DNA of 64,000 nucleotides from Pseudomonadota bacterium (GCA_002747435.1 PDPH01000048.1:1-64000); one strand, 5' to 3'. Counted from the stretch's first letter, positions 22,044-32,054 are shown. Made by a program: numbers and translations. Notes: a model not told the origin generated them from the sequence alone.

Positions 22044-22757
22044 TTACTTCAGAAAAAAATCTGCCATCCAAGTGCCTACTTTATTTCCTTCTGCTTGCAC
22101 CTCAGCCTTTTCCAGTTCTTGCAATATTGCGTCCACTTGCGCTTCAGGAATCACACTGCCTTTACGCAGTTTTAGCAATTCTTGCTCAAAATGATCTGTA
22201 AACTCAGGGTGTCCTTGGAAGGTAAGGATATGGTCGCCATAGAATAATGCAGCATACTCACAAAAGGCTGAAGTCGCTACGACTTCAGCATCTGGAGGAC
22301 ATTGAATCACTTGATCCTGGTGCATTGCATAAATACGGAAGCTATCTAAGCCTTCCATAGCTTTGGTTGCCGCTTTTTGCAGATGGTATTCATGTATGCC
22401 AATACCCCAGCCTTTGGCAGATTTGTCCACCACACCGCCTAAGGCAGCGGCAATAATCTGGTGACCAAAACAAATGCCCACCATCGGCACACGCGCTTGA
22501 TTTACTGTGCGAATAAAGTCTTTCAAGGTATGTATCCAAGGCAAATTTTCGTAAGCCCCATGTTTGGAGCCAGTGATTAGCCACGCATCACAGTCTTTCG
22601 GTGACTTGGGAAACTCATGCTCCAACACGGCATAGCTTTTGAAGCTAAAATCTGCGGCCTGTGCGCGCAGTAATGTCTGGAACATTACCGCATAAGAATC
22701 ATAACGATCTGCTAGCTCTTCGGGCGGACGACCCGTTTCCAGAATGCCAATCAACAT
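22044..22757 (-). CDS. Class I glutamine amidotransferase (GMP synthase-like)
   Basis: 'PMVGICFGHQIIAAALGG' nucleophile elbow; 'FQGHPEFTDHF' His-x-Glu. Confidence 0.85.
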   Translation of the reverse strand: MLIGILETGRPPEELADRYDSYAVMFQTLLRAQAADFSFKSYAVLEHEFPKSPKDCDAWLITGSKHGAYENLPWIHTLKDFIRTVNQARVPMVGICFGHQIIAAALGGVVDKSAKGWGIGIHEYHLQKAATKAMEGLDSFRIYAMHQDQVIQCPPDAEVVATSAFCEYAALFYGDHILTFQGHPEFTDHFEQELLKLRKGSVIPEAQVDAILQELEKAEVQAEGNKVGTWMADFFLK

Positions 22758-22875
22758 AATGTAGAACCCTTAAATTAATCCAGTAGGAGAGGTTGGTGCA
22801 CCTTTCTTTCCCCATTTATCCTTTAGTTGATACCTCCATGAGCCGACTGTTTCACCTAGGCTCTGGCATACTATT

Positions 22876-24231
22876 TTAGACTGTTCCCAAGTAAGTCGCA
22901 TATTCTGCATCAGTTACCCGACGGTTAAACTTATTGAGCTCTTGATCTTTCACTGCCGTAAAAACTCGCACAAATTCTTTCCCCAGCAATTGCTTGAGCA
23001 AGCTGCTACCCCGTAAGCGATTAATCGCATCAGCCCACTGATAAGGCAAAGGTTCTCCAGCATGTTTTTCACTATAGCCATTGCCAATCACTGCATCGCT
23101 TGGTTCCAACTTATGTTCTATACCATAAAAAGCAGCACTCAAAATCGCCGCCATCACCAAATAAGGATTAGCATCCGCGCCCGCAACCCGATGTTCAATA
23201 CGACGTGCTGCCGGATTACTGTCAGGAATACGTACAGCTACTGTACGATTTTCATAGCCCCAATTAGCTGAGGTAGGGGCATGCGTGCCCGGTTGTAAAC
23301 GTCGATAAGAATTAAGATGCGGCGCAAAAATCAGCATAGATGCTGGCATAGCATGCAACATTCCTCCAACAGCATGGCGTAATAACTCACTGCCTTTGGG
23401 TGTCTCGCCAGCAAACACATTATTACCTTGCTTATCCAATAAACTGAAATGCAGATGAAAACCGTTACCGCTTTTGTCACCATACGTTTTAGCCATAAAG
23501 CTCGCAAGGTGGCCATGCTGACGCGCAATGCTGCGCACGGTTCGCTTGAACAAAATACTCTGATCGGCTGCTAACAAAGGATCGTCAACGTGTAATAGAT
23601 TGACTTCAAACTGCCCATCACCTAACTCAGCAATAATCGCATCAGCCGGAATATCTTGTGCCTCACACGCAGCGCGAATGGCTTCTAAAATGGCATGAAA
23701 ACGATCTAAGTCATTAATGGAATAAGCATTCGGGCAATCGAAGCCCGTTTGTGGTAAAAGCGGCGAAGGAATCGGATGTCCTGCTTTTTCAGAAGCTATA
23801 TCCAGCAAATAAAACTCAAGTTCAGCCGCCACCACTGGTTGCAAACCTTGTGCGGTATAACGCTCGACAACACGACTTAATATTTGGCGCGGATCAGCGG
23901 CAAAAGGTGTACCATCAGGATTGCTCATGGTAGCCATCATATGAAAATGTTCGCCAGATTCCCACGGTGTTGGTTTAGGGGTATTCCCTAATACTTTACA
24001 AATGCCATCATTATCGCCTGTCTCAAAAACCAAGCCATTTTCGATAACATCGTCACCCCAAAAATCCAGCCCCATGACTGACCGAGGTAGTTTGAATCCG
24101 TTTTCAATCAGGCTATCGGCTGCTGTTGCACGAATGCGCTTGCCACGTTGATTGCCATTTAAATCAGTAATAAAGGCATCCAGTTCTGTGGTCGTACTGT
24201 GGCTAGGAAAGGGGCGGTCTGGGGTACTCAC
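22876..24231 (-). CDS. puuA: Glutamine synthetase family protein, probable gamma-glutamylputrescine synthetase
   Basis: GS fold: 'GNGFHLHFSLLDKQGNN', 'RTVAVRIPDSNPAARRIEHRVAGADANPYL'; neighbours a GntR regulator and PuuC-like dehydrogenase. Confidence 0.82.
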   Translation of the reverse strand: MSTPDRPFPSHSTTTELDAFITDLNGNQRGKRIRATAADSLIENGFKLPRSVMGLDFWGDDVIENGLVFETGDNDGICKVLGNTPKPTPWESGEHFHMMATMSNPDGTPFAADPRQILSRVVERYTAQGLQPVVAAELEFYLLDIASEKAGHPIPSPLLPQTGFDCPNAYSINDLDRFHAILEAIRAACEAQDIPADAIIAELGDGQFEVNLLHVDDPLLAADQSILFKRTVRSIARQHGHLASFMAKTYGDKSGNGFHLHFSLLDKQGNNVFAGETPKGSELLRHAVGGMLHAMPASMLIFAPHLNSYRRLQPGTHAPTSANWGYENRTVAVRIPDSNPAARRIEHRVAGADANPYLVMAAILSAAFYGIEHKLEPSDAVIGNGYSEKHAGEPLPYQWADAINRLRGSSLLKQLLGKEFVRVFTAVKDQELNKFNRRVTDAEYATYLGTV

Positions 24232-24293
24232 GAAAATCCTCTCACTTGATAAATGGTGAAGCGCTGCGCGATATAATATGCTATATCCTCACT

Positions 24294-24307
24294 ATTGTGA
24301 TCACAAT
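24294..24307. promoter_or_regulatory. 14-bp palindromic operator ATTGTGATCACAAT upstream of puuA-like gene
   Basis: Perfect palindrome, identical copy at 25130..25143. Confidence 0.75.
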
Positions 24308-24391
24308 CCAGTAAAGGGTCAAGAGGCTTGCAGGCAGCCTCTACATGCCTGAGCGGGCGTTCACTTGTAGAATTGCCACGAATATTAACAA

Positions 24392-25102
24392 ATGAATATT
24401 AACAAACAGACCATACACATTACCCCACTAGAACGAGACCCTGAGCAGGGTATCAATCAGTGGGTTTATCAGAGTTTACGGCGTGCCGTCATGTGTGGAC
24501 AAATAGTACCTGGTTTACCCCTGACCATACGTGGGCTTGCCAAAGAACTAGCGGTTAGTCCCATGCCGGTGAGGGAAGCTCTGCACCGTCTGACCTGCGA
24601 GGGGGCGATTGAAACGCGCGATAATCGTCGCGTGCTTGTGCCTTATATGACTGCTGCACGTTTCAAAGAATTGTGTAATGTACGGATTGTGCTGGAAACT
24701 TATGCGGCTGAGACGGCTCTTCCTTATTGTCGTCCAGATCATATTCGTGAGTTAGAACATTTAGACCGCTTTATCGAGAAAGCACACCAACGCAACGATG
24801 TCGAAGGTGGCAGTCTTGCCAATCAAGCTTTTCACCGTTATTTATACCGGCTCAATCCGTTTCAAGTGTCTGTTCCGCTCATTGAAAGTATCTGGTTACA
24901 ACTAGGGCCATTTGTACGGATTGCTTTAAACAAACTCAAACAAAATTATTATATTGATCGTCACCAAGAAGCTATTCACGCCTTGCGTCAGCAAAATGCC
25001 TTTGCGCTGCGCCGCGCTATAGAAGCAGATATTCGTGATGGTATTGCCTCTATTGAGTCTGTAGAGGGGTTGGAGAAACATTTTATGGAGCGAATTGTTT
25101 AG
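24392..25102 (+). CDS. GntR family transcriptional regulator (FCD subfamily)
   Basis: 'LRRAVMCGQIVPGLPLTIRGLAKELAVSPMPVREALHRLTCEGAIE' winged HTH plus helical FCD C-terminus. Confidence 0.9.
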   Translation: MNINKQTIHITPLERDPEQGINQWVYQSLRRAVMCGQIVPGLPLTIRGLAKELAVSPMPVREALHRLTCEGAIETRDNRRVLVPYMTAARFKELCNVRIVLETYAAETALPYCRPDHIRELEHLDRFIEKAHQRNDVEGGSLANQAFHRYLYRLNPFQVSVPLIESIWLQLGPFVRIALNKLKQNYYIDRHQEAIHALRQQNAFALRRAIEADIRDGIASIESVEGLEKHFMERIV

Positions 25103-25129
25103 GCATAACAGAGTTGACGCGATTAGGTG

Positions 25130-25143
25130 ATTGTGATCACAAT
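25130..25143. promoter_or_regulatory. 14-bp palindromic operator ATTGTGATCACAAT upstream of aldehyde dehydrogenase gene
   Basis: Identical to the palindrome at 24294..24307. Confidence 0.75.
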
Positions 25144-25214
25144 GGATAAAAATATCCCCTTTTAATATTGGAAATTTCCAAGCATAAAGACCACCACTCA
25201 TCAGGAGTCACACC

Positions 25215-26705
25215 ATGTCTCAATCCACTATCGACTGGCATACACGCGCAGCGCAATTAGACATTCGCAATCAGGCTTTCATTAATGGTTGTTGTGTCGC
25301 ATCGGCAACAGGGGAAACCTTTACCCGTATCAGTCCGGTAGACGGACGCAAGCTTACCGACGTAGCGGCTTGTGATGTAAAAGATGTTAACCGTGCCGTG
25401 GAAGCTGCACGGGCTGCTTTTGAAAGTGGATGTTGGCACTTGCGTTCACCCACCGAGCGAAAAAAGATTTTGCTGAATTTTGCTGATCTTATAGAGCAAA
25501 ACGGCCAAGAGCTGGCCTTGTTAGAAACGCTGGATATGGGCAAACCCATTCGTGACAGTCAAGCTATTGATGTAAATGCTACAGTACGTTGTTTCCGTTG
25601 GTATGCTGAAGCCATCGATAAATGCTACGACGAAGTCGCTCCTACTGCTCACCATACTTTAGCAACCATTACCCGTGAGCCATTAGGTATCTGCGGCATG
25701 ATTGTTCCTTGGAATTTCCCCATGATTATGGCCTCTTGGAAGTTAGCTCCTGCCTTGGCTGCTGGTAATTCAGTGGTACTCAAACCAGCGGAGCAATCTC
25801 CCTTGACAGCATTACGCCTAGCAGAGCTGGCGTCTGAGGCTGGTATTCCTGATGGTGTTTTTAATGTTGTGCCTGGTTTTGGCCCTACCGCAGGCAAAGC
25901 ATTAGCCCTACATATGGATGTGGACGGAATTTATTTCACCGGCTCTACTGCGGTTGGCAAGTTGATTATGGGCTATGCCGCACAGTCCAATATGAAAAAA
26001 ATTGGTCTCGAATGTGGTGGTAAATCAGCTCATATTATTCTGCGCGATTGTGACAATCTGGAATTAGCAGCAGAAAATGCAGCTTTTGGTATTTTCTTTA
26101 ACCAAGGCGAAATGTGTTCAGCAGGCTCACGCCTGATTTTGGATGCACCTGTGCGCGATATTGTTATGAGCAAAATCGCAGAAATCGCTCAAAAAATGCA
26201 GCCAAGCAATCCACTAGATCCAAACACTTGTTTGGGCGCTATGGTGGACAAGGAGCATACGGCTACGGTTATGAACTATATTGCCAGTGGCAAACAAGAA
26301 GCTTCTTTATTTTTGGGCGGCAAGCAAGTGATGCAGGATACTGGAGGGTGTTATATTGAGCCTACTGTATTCGATCAGGTCTCTAATCAAGCACGCATCG
26401 CTAAAGAAGAAATTTTCGGCCCAGTCTTGGCAGTCATCACGGTTGATGGCGTAGATGAAGCTATTCAGGTGGCGAACGATACGCCTTATGGACTGGCGGC
26501 AGGTATATGGAGTGATAATGTAAATACGCTGATGAAAGCTACGCAAGCCTTAAAAGCGGGTGTGGTGTATGCCAATTGTTATGACGCAGATGACATTACG
26601 ACACCTTTTGGCGGTTACAAGCAATCAGGTATTGGGCGTGACAAGTCACTGCATGCCTTCGATAAATACACCGAACTGAAAACCACTTGGCTGCGTTTAC
26701 GTTAA
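25215..26705 (+). CDS. puuC: Aldehyde dehydrogenase, probable gamma-glutamyl-gamma-aminobutyraldehyde dehydrogenase
   Basis: 'LGICGMIVPWNFPMIMASWKLAPALAAGNSVVLKPAEQSP', 'LECGGKSAHIIL', 'FNQGEMCSAGSRL'. Confidence 0.85.
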   Translation: MSQSTIDWHTRAAQLDIRNQAFINGCCVASATGETFTRISPVDGRKLTDVAACDVKDVNRAVEAARAAFESGCWHLRSPTERKKILLNFADLIEQNGQELALLETLDMGKPIRDSQAIDVNATVRCFRWYAEAIDKCYDEVAPTAHHTLATITREPLGICGMIVPWNFPMIMASWKLAPALAAGNSVVLKPAEQSPLTALRLAELASEAGIPDGVFNVVPGFGPTAGKALALHMDVDGIYFTGSTAVGKLIMGYAAQSNMKKIGLECGGKSAHIILRDCDNLELAAENAAFGIFFNQGEMCSAGSRLILDAPVRDIVMSKIAEIAQKMQPSNPLDPNTCLGAMVDKEHTATVMNYIASGKQEASLFLGGKQVMQDTGGCYIEPTVFDQVSNQARIAKEEIFGPVLAVITVDGVDEAIQVANDTPYGLAAGIWSDNVNTLMKATQALKAGVVYANCYDADDITTPFGGYKQSGIGRDKSLHAFDKYTELKTTWLRLR

Positions 26706-26774
26706 GTGTATCCTGTCACATTGTTTATACATCTTCATTATGGCAAGTGTGGTGAAGGTGTATATCTCATTCGC

Positions 26775-27200
26775 TTAGTGGCAATCTGGACAACGCCCCT
26801 GCAAATTCAATTCGACTTCCTCCAATTGATAACCACTTGGTAAGCTCAGCATGAAGGCGGGTTGTATATTTTCCAAGCAAAACACTTGATGGCATTGGGT
26901 ACAATGAAAATGAGCATGTCGGGGTCTGCTTTCCAGTAGTGCATTGTAATGCCAACTGCGATCCGCACCGGCTACTTTGTGTGCAAAACCTTTCTCAACC
27001 AGCCAATCTAGTGCTCGATACAAAGTGACTCGATCGAAATTCATACCGTGTTGTTGGGCTGCCTTTTCAATATCAGGATGATTTAGAGCCGTTTTAGCCT
27101 CCAGCAATAGGCTCAAAACGTCCAGACGAGTTGTTGTTATCCGACCTCTCGTTTTTTGCAGCAATCGTTTGGCTTCCTGTCTGCTATTGTCTAGGCTCAT
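26775..27200 (-). CDS. Fur family transcriptional regulator
   Basis: 'NFDRVTLYRALDWLVEKGFAHKV' HTH, 'HAHFHCTQCHQVFCLE' and terminal 'CPDCH' metal-binding cysteines. Confidence 0.88.
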   Translation of the reverse strand: MSLDNSRQEAKRLLQKTRGRITTTRLDVLSLLLEAKTALNHPDIEKAAQQHGMNFDRVTLYRALDWLVEKGFAHKVAGADRSWHYNALLESRPRHAHFHCTQCHQVFCLENIQPAFMLSLPSGYQLEEVELNLQGRCPDCH

Positions 27201-27222
27201 ATCACCCCAATTCGGTTTATTT

Positions 27223-27236
27223 AGAACGACCGTTCT
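27223..27236. promoter_or_regulatory. Palindrome AGAACGACCGTTCT upstream of the Fur-family gene
   Basis: 6-2-6 inverted repeat 22 bp upstream of the start codon. Confidence 0.45.
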
Positions 27237-27430
27237 GTATAGAGATCATATCATCCTGTTGTCTGACTGTAGTAAGATCATGACACACTAACAACATCTA
27301 CTATTACGGCATAGTGATTCTGAGCTTGGCTTAAAAGCCTGAAATTTATCGCTACAATGGAACTTTTTGCGGGTAAAGCTGCTATCCTCCGCCGCCATTA
27401 GCTCCTTGTATAGTTTGTGGAAGGTGATCT

Positions 27431-28402
27431 ATGCTGTTATCCCTATGTGCTCTTGTTGTTGGGCTAGCCCTGCTGGTCTGGAGTGCGGATCGTTTTATTG
27501 ATGGTGCTGCGGCCAGTGCTCGGCACTTTGGTATGCCACCATTACTGATTGGTATGCTCGTGGTCGGTTTTGGAACTTCTTTGCCAGAGATGGTGGTGTC
27601 GGCCATTGCTGCTTGGCAAGACAATCCCGGGCTGGCTTTAGGAAATGCCTATGGTTCGAATATTACGAATATCGCTTTAATACTAGGTGTAACGGCTCTA
27701 GTTGCGCCCATTGCAGTCAACTCCAGTATTATTCGTAAAGAATTACCATTGCTAATGTTTATTAGTGTGATGTCTGGTTTGCTATTGTGGGATGACAGGT
27801 TGACTTGGCTGGAGGGCTGCTTATTGCTGGCAGGTTTTTTTGGACTCATTGCTTGGTCAATTTTTTCTGCCATACGTAGCCATGATGATCCTCTAGAACA
27901 AGAAATGCAGGCTGAGCTGGCCGAACACCCCGATATGTCATTAAAAATAGCGATGCTATGGACATTGGCTGGGCTATTTCTATTGGTAGTCAGTTCACGT
28001 CTGCTAGTCTGGGGTGCGGTCAGTATTGCTCAGTCGTTGGGTGTTAGTGACTTAATTATTGGCTTGACCATTGTGGCTTTAGGTACTTCTTTACCTGAGC
28101 TTGCATCTTCTGTTGTGGCTGCGCGTAAAGGTGAGCATGATATTGCCTTGGGCAATATTATTGGCTCCAATATGTTTAATCTACTGGCTGTTGTTGGTAT
28201 CGCAGCCGTCATCAGTCCCACCAATATTAGCCCTGAACTGCTCAGTCGTGACTGGCTGATGATGATGGTTTTGACGTTATTATTATTTGCCATGTGTTAT
28301 GGTTTTCGCGCTAAGGGACGCATTAATCGTTGGGAAGGTGCGCTACTATTACTGGCTTACCTAGGTTATACCGGCTGGCTGGTTTATAGCGCCCTAAGCT
28401 AA
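27431..28402 (+). CDS. Calcium/sodium antiporter, CaxA/YrbG family
   Basis: Two repeated alpha motifs 'VVGFGTSLPEMVVSAIAA...GNAYGSNITNIALILG' and 'IVALGTSLPELASSVVAA...GNIIGSNMFNLLAVVG'. Confidence 0.92.
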   Translation: MLLSLCALVVGLALLVWSADRFIDGAAASARHFGMPPLLIGMLVVGFGTSLPEMVVSAIAAWQDNPGLALGNAYGSNITNIALILGVTALVAPIAVNSSIIRKELPLLMFISVMSGLLLWDDRLTWLEGCLLLAGFFGLIAWSIFSAIRSHDDPLEQEMQAELAEHPDMSLKIAMLWTLAGLFLLVVSSRLLVWGAVSIAQSLGVSDLIIGLTIVALGTSLPELASSVVAARKGEHDIALGNIIGSNMFNLLAVVGIAAVISPTNISPELLSRDWLMMMVLTLLLFAMCYGFRAKGRINRWEGALLLLAYLGYTGWLVYSALS

Positions 28403-28424
28403 AGTTCAGTACAAAGGAGATCTT

Positions 28425-30011
28425 GTGTATACACGGCTTGAAGAACGTTTGCATAAACTGAGCAACCAACAGCTTGGCTCTTGTTTGCGTGAATCCCGTA
28501 ACGGCCTAGAAAAGGAAAGTCTGCGTGTGAATCATGCCGGTCATATGGCTCAAACGAATCACCCACGAGTCTTAGGCTCAGCCTTGACTCACCCGTGGAT
28601 TACGACAGACTATGCTGAAGCGCTGCTGGAGCTGATTACACCACCCCAAGCACATGCCAGAGACGCACTAGATTTTCTGCTGGATATTGAAACCTTTGTT
28701 TATCAGCAACTAGATAAAGAGCTACTTTGGACAACCAGCATGCCATGTATATTGGGCAGCGAAGCCGATATTCGCATTGCAGAGTATGGCCATTCCAATG
28801 CCGGTCAAATGAAACATGTTTATCGACGTGGTCTTGCTTGGCGTTATGGCAAAACGATGCAAGTCATTGCAGGTATTCATTTTAATTATTCTATTGCAGA
28901 AGATTTTTGGTCCGTCTGGTTTGCAGAAGAAGGTGAAACAAATGAAACCTTACGTGCCTTTCGTGACCGCTATTACATGGGATTGACACGTAACTTATTA
29001 CGCTATGGCTGGCTGGTCATTTATCTATTTGGTACTTCACCAGCGATTTGTAAAAGTTTCCTCGGTGGCCGCAAAGCATCCGACAGTATGCGTTTATTTA
29101 ATAAATACACCTTGTACGAGCCTTACGGTACATCGCTGCGTATGGGGAATATTGGCTATACCAATACCAAGGAAAATGAAACAGGTATTCGGGTTTGTTA
29201 TGACACTGTGCAAAGTTATACAGAAAGCCTGCGCACAGCGATTAACACGCCTTGTTCCAAATATGCTGAGATAGGTGTCAAGGTTGCAGGTGAATATCGC
29301 CAGTTGAATGCCAATATTCTGCAAATTGAAAATGAATATTACAGTACGGTGCGCCCCAAACAGCCATTGGAAGGCTTTGAAAAACCAGTCAATGCTTTGC
29401 GGGATCGTGGTATTCGTTATATTGAGTTGCGTTCAATTGATATTAATGCTTATTATCCAAGCGGTCTTACTCAGCAACAACTGGCCTTTCTGGAAGTTTT
29501 TATGCACTTTTGCCTGTTGCAAGAGAGTCCAAACATTGCACAAACAGAACGCACTGACATCAACCATAATCAGTATCTAGTTGCACACAAAGGACGCTTG
29601 CCCGGCTTGAAGCTAAAAGATTTGCATCGTTCGGTCAGTTTGAAAGATTGGGCTAATGAGTTACTACAAGGTATGCAAGGGGTAGCTGAATTATTAGATA
29701 CAATTCATGACACCACGATTTATCGCGCGGCTGTTCAGCAGCAACAACGGCTAGTGGATCATCCTGAGTACACACCCTCAGCCCGCATGCTGGAAGAAAT
29801 GCAAACCCAAAACGAAAGTTTTTTCAGCTTTGCCCGACGTAAATCAGAAGAGCACCGCGCGTTTTTCCTGAAACGGCATCTGTCTGTTGAAAAACAACAA
29901 AGCTTTGAAGCGATGGCACGAGAATCTTTGGAACAACAAATAGCAATTGAAGCAGCAGATCATTTGGATTTTGATAGTTTTCTGAAAAAATATTTTGAAG
30001 GCAGCCTATAA
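28425..30011 (+). CDS. gshA: Glutamate-cysteine ligase (class I, proteobacterial)
   Basis: 'GLEKESLRV', 'ITTDYAEALLELITPP', 'IAGIHFNYSI', 'RDRGIRYIELRSIDINAYYPSG'. Confidence 0.95.
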   Translation: MYTRLEERLHKLSNQQLGSCLRESRNGLEKESLRVNHAGHMAQTNHPRVLGSALTHPWITTDYAEALLELITPPQAHARDALDFLLDIETFVYQQLDKELLWTTSMPCILGSEADIRIAEYGHSNAGQMKHVYRRGLAWRYGKTMQVIAGIHFNYSIAEDFWSVWFAEEGETNETLRAFRDRYYMGLTRNLLRYGWLVIYLFGTSPAICKSFLGGRKASDSMRLFNKYTLYEPYGTSLRMGNIGYTNTKENETGIRVCYDTVQSYTESLRTAINTPCSKYAEIGVKVAGEYRQLNANILQIENEYYSTVRPKQPLEGFEKPVNALRDRGIRYIELRSIDINAYYPSGLTQQQLAFLEVFMHFCLLQESPNIAQTERTDINHNQYLVAHKGRLPGLKLKDLHRSVSLKDWANELLQGMQGVAELLDTIHDTTIYRAAVQQQQRLVDHPEYTPSARMLEEMQTQNESFFSFARRKSEEHRAFFLKRHLSVEKQQSFEAMARESLEQQIAIEAADHLDFDSFLKKYFEGSL

Positions 30012-30199
30012 ACTGATTGATTCAGGTGGCTGTACCGTAAAGAAAATTCACACAAGTTTTTGGTTTTTTTGAACGAAAACTGCTATACACTTAGAGGAGG
30101 GTAGTTTCAATATTAGCCCTACGTTGCGGGTAATTCGTGTGACTGCTTATCTGCCAACTTCTCATTTCAGCAGCACACGCCCAGATGAGATGATTACAA

Positions 30200-30505
30200 G
30201 TGAATATTTATGTTGGAAACCTAGCCTACGCTACCACTGAAGACGATTTGCGCGGTATTTTTAGTGCTTTCGGGGATGTTAGTAAAGTCAGTATTATTAA
30301 AGATCGTGAAACTGGCCGTTCAAAAGGTTTCGGCTTTGTTGAAATGTCTGATGATACCGCAGCACAAGCGGCAATTAACGGTTTAAATGACACTGAAATT
30401 GGTGGTCGTAATGTTAAAGTCAATGAAGCTAAGCCACGTGAAAACAATGGCGCTAGCCGCCCACCTAGACGCGATAGTGGTCACAATAATCGCCAAAACC
30501 GTTAA
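30200..30505 (+). CDS. RNA recognition motif (RRM) protein, GTG start
   Basis: 'IYVGNLAYATTEDDLRGIFSAFGDVSKVSIIKDRETGRSKGFGFVEM' RNP1/RNP2; Arg/Asn-rich tail. Confidence 0.95.
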   Translation: MNIYVGNLAYATTEDDLRGIFSAFGDVSKVSIIKDRETGRSKGFGFVEMSDDTAAQAAINGLNDTEIGGRNVKVNEAKPRENNGASRPPRRDSGHNNRQNR

Positions 30506-30528
30506 TAAACAGTGACTAAATATAAAAT

Positions 30529-30557
30529 AAAAGGGCTGGAATTTTCCAGCCCTTTTT
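30529..30557 (+). terminator. Rho-independent terminator after RRM gene
   Basis: AAAAGGGCTGGAA-TT-TTCCAGCCCTTTTT hairpin ending in T-run; usable on both strands. Confidence 0.85.
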
Positions 30558-30580
30558 ATGCTTCTAGGTCATGATTCGGT

Positions 30581-31132
30581 TCAAGAAATCGACGGTAAAG
30601 CACTCAATGCAATTAAGATAACTTGTAATAATAAAATGGCTGCTAAAGGAGATAGATCTATCATACCAACAGTCGGTATGATGCGGCGTAGTGGACTCAA
30701 AATGGGTGCGGTCAAATCATCTAGTAAAGGCGTAATAGGACTTGTATAACTGGTACCAACCCAACTCAGAATAGCTTGGATTATCAGTGCAATAATAAAT
30801 ATCCAAATAACTAAGCGCGTTAATTCCACAATTGCAGCAATCAGTATGTAAGCCCAGCCAGGGTTTGCTTGCAATATCAGTACAATCAAGACAATTTGTA
30901 TAAGCTGCAACAAAAAAGCTAACACTAGTGAGGCGGTATCGATTTTGCCAATAGGAGGAATCATGCGCCTCAGCGGGATTAATAGTGGATTGGTAGACTT
31001 AACCAAAAACTGAGAAAGTGGATTATAAAAATTAGCCCGCGCTGTCGCTAATAAAAAGCGCAACATGACAATAACAATATACAGTGAAAATAAGCTTGTA
31101 ACCAAAAATAAGGCGATTTTTTGCAAAACCAT
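30581..31132 (-). CDS. YggT family membrane protein
   Basis: Two YggT repeats ('NPLLIPLRRMIPPIGKIDTASLVLAFLLQ', 'APILSPLRRIIPTVGMIDLSPLAAILLLQ'). Confidence 0.92.
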   Translation of the reverse strand: MVLQKIALFLVTSLFSLYIVIVMLRFLLATARANFYNPLSQFLVKSTNPLLIPLRRMIPPIGKIDTASLVLAFLLQLIQIVLIVLILQANPGWAYILIAAIVELTRLVIWIFIIALIIQAILSWVGTSYTSPITPLLDDLTAPILSPLRRIIPTVGMIDLSPLAAILLLQVILIALSALPSIS

Positions 31133-31186
31133 AATAATGTTTAACCTTTAAACCTTATAGCAAGGCAAGTGAACAAGATAGATCAA

Positions 31187-32026
31187 TCAGGGCAAGCGGG
31201 ATAGCGCTTCAGAACGCTTCGCGGCTGCTTGTAAAGCGGCTTGAAACAAGTCTGGCAAACCGCCCTGCTTTAGGACATTCAAAGCAGCTTCAGTTGTCCC
31301 TCCTTTAGAAGTGACTCGTTGCCGTAATATTGCTGGATGTTCCTTGCTATCTAAAGCGAGCTTTGCAGCACCTAAAGCGGTTTGTACCACTAATAAATGC
31401 GCGTCTTTAGCCGATAAACCCAATGACTCTCCTGCTACCTGCATGGCTTCCATCACTTGGAAAAAATAAGCAGGGCCACTACCAGAGACTGCGGTTACAG
31501 CATCCAACAAGTGTTCTTCTTGTAGCCATAGTGTGATGCCTACTGAACGCAAAATACGTTCTGCCAGATTACGCTGTTCAGCAGTAACCAAGGCATTCGC
31601 ATATAAACCTGTTGCACCGGCCTGTACCAGTGCTGGCGTATTAGGCATACAACGTACAATCGGTAAATTACCACCTAGCCACTTATTTAATGAGGACTCT
31701 CGCACACCAGCAGCCACAGACACAAATAAAGGTTGCTGTTGTTGTGCTAATTCGCGTAAATCTTCTGTAACTGCGCGCATTAACTGTGGTTTTACCGCCA
31801 ACACGACTACATCCGCTTCATGGATTGCTAGATTATTATCGCTGCTACAGAGCACTTCTGCATAATTACGCTGAACCAGCTCCAGTTGTTGCGGATCAGG
31901 ATCCGAGACGCGAATGTTTAGTGGACTCTGGTCTTGTATCAAACCGGCAATTAGGCTTCGAGCCATATTACCTGCACCGATAAATGTCAGCGTAGTACGT
32001 TGGTGAGAAAGTTGTGCGGAATTCAT
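31187..32026 (-). CDS. proC: Pyrroline-5-carboxylate reductase (probable start MNSAQLSHQ)
   Basis: 'LTFIGAGNMARSLIAGL', 'AVSGSGPAYFFQVMEAM', 'RVTSKGGTTEAAL'. Confidence 0.95.
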   Translation of the reverse strand: MNSAQLSHQRTTLTFIGAGNMARSLIAGLIQDQSPLNIRVSDPDPQQLELVQRNYAEVLCSSDNNLAIHEADVVVLAVKPQLMRAVTEDLRELAQQQQPLFVSVAAGVRESSLNKWLGGNLPIVRCMPNTPALVQAGATGLYANALVTAEQRNLAERILRSVGITLWLQEEHLLDAVTAVSGSGPAYFFQVMEAMQVAGESLGLSAKDAHLLVVQTALGAAKLALDSKEHPAILRQRVTSKGGTTEAALNVLKQGGLPDLFQAALQAAAKRSEALSRLP

Positions 32027-32054
32027 GTTTATAAGCACCTCAACGAGCAAAGCT

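Noticed and set aside
25257-25897. Antisense ORFs in the aldehyde dehydrogenase gene
   Set aside because: Shadow ORFs against a well-conserved ALDH frame.
30432-30448. CACGTGAAAACA in the RRM gene as parS
   Set aside because: Left half-site does not match and the right half is shifted by one base.
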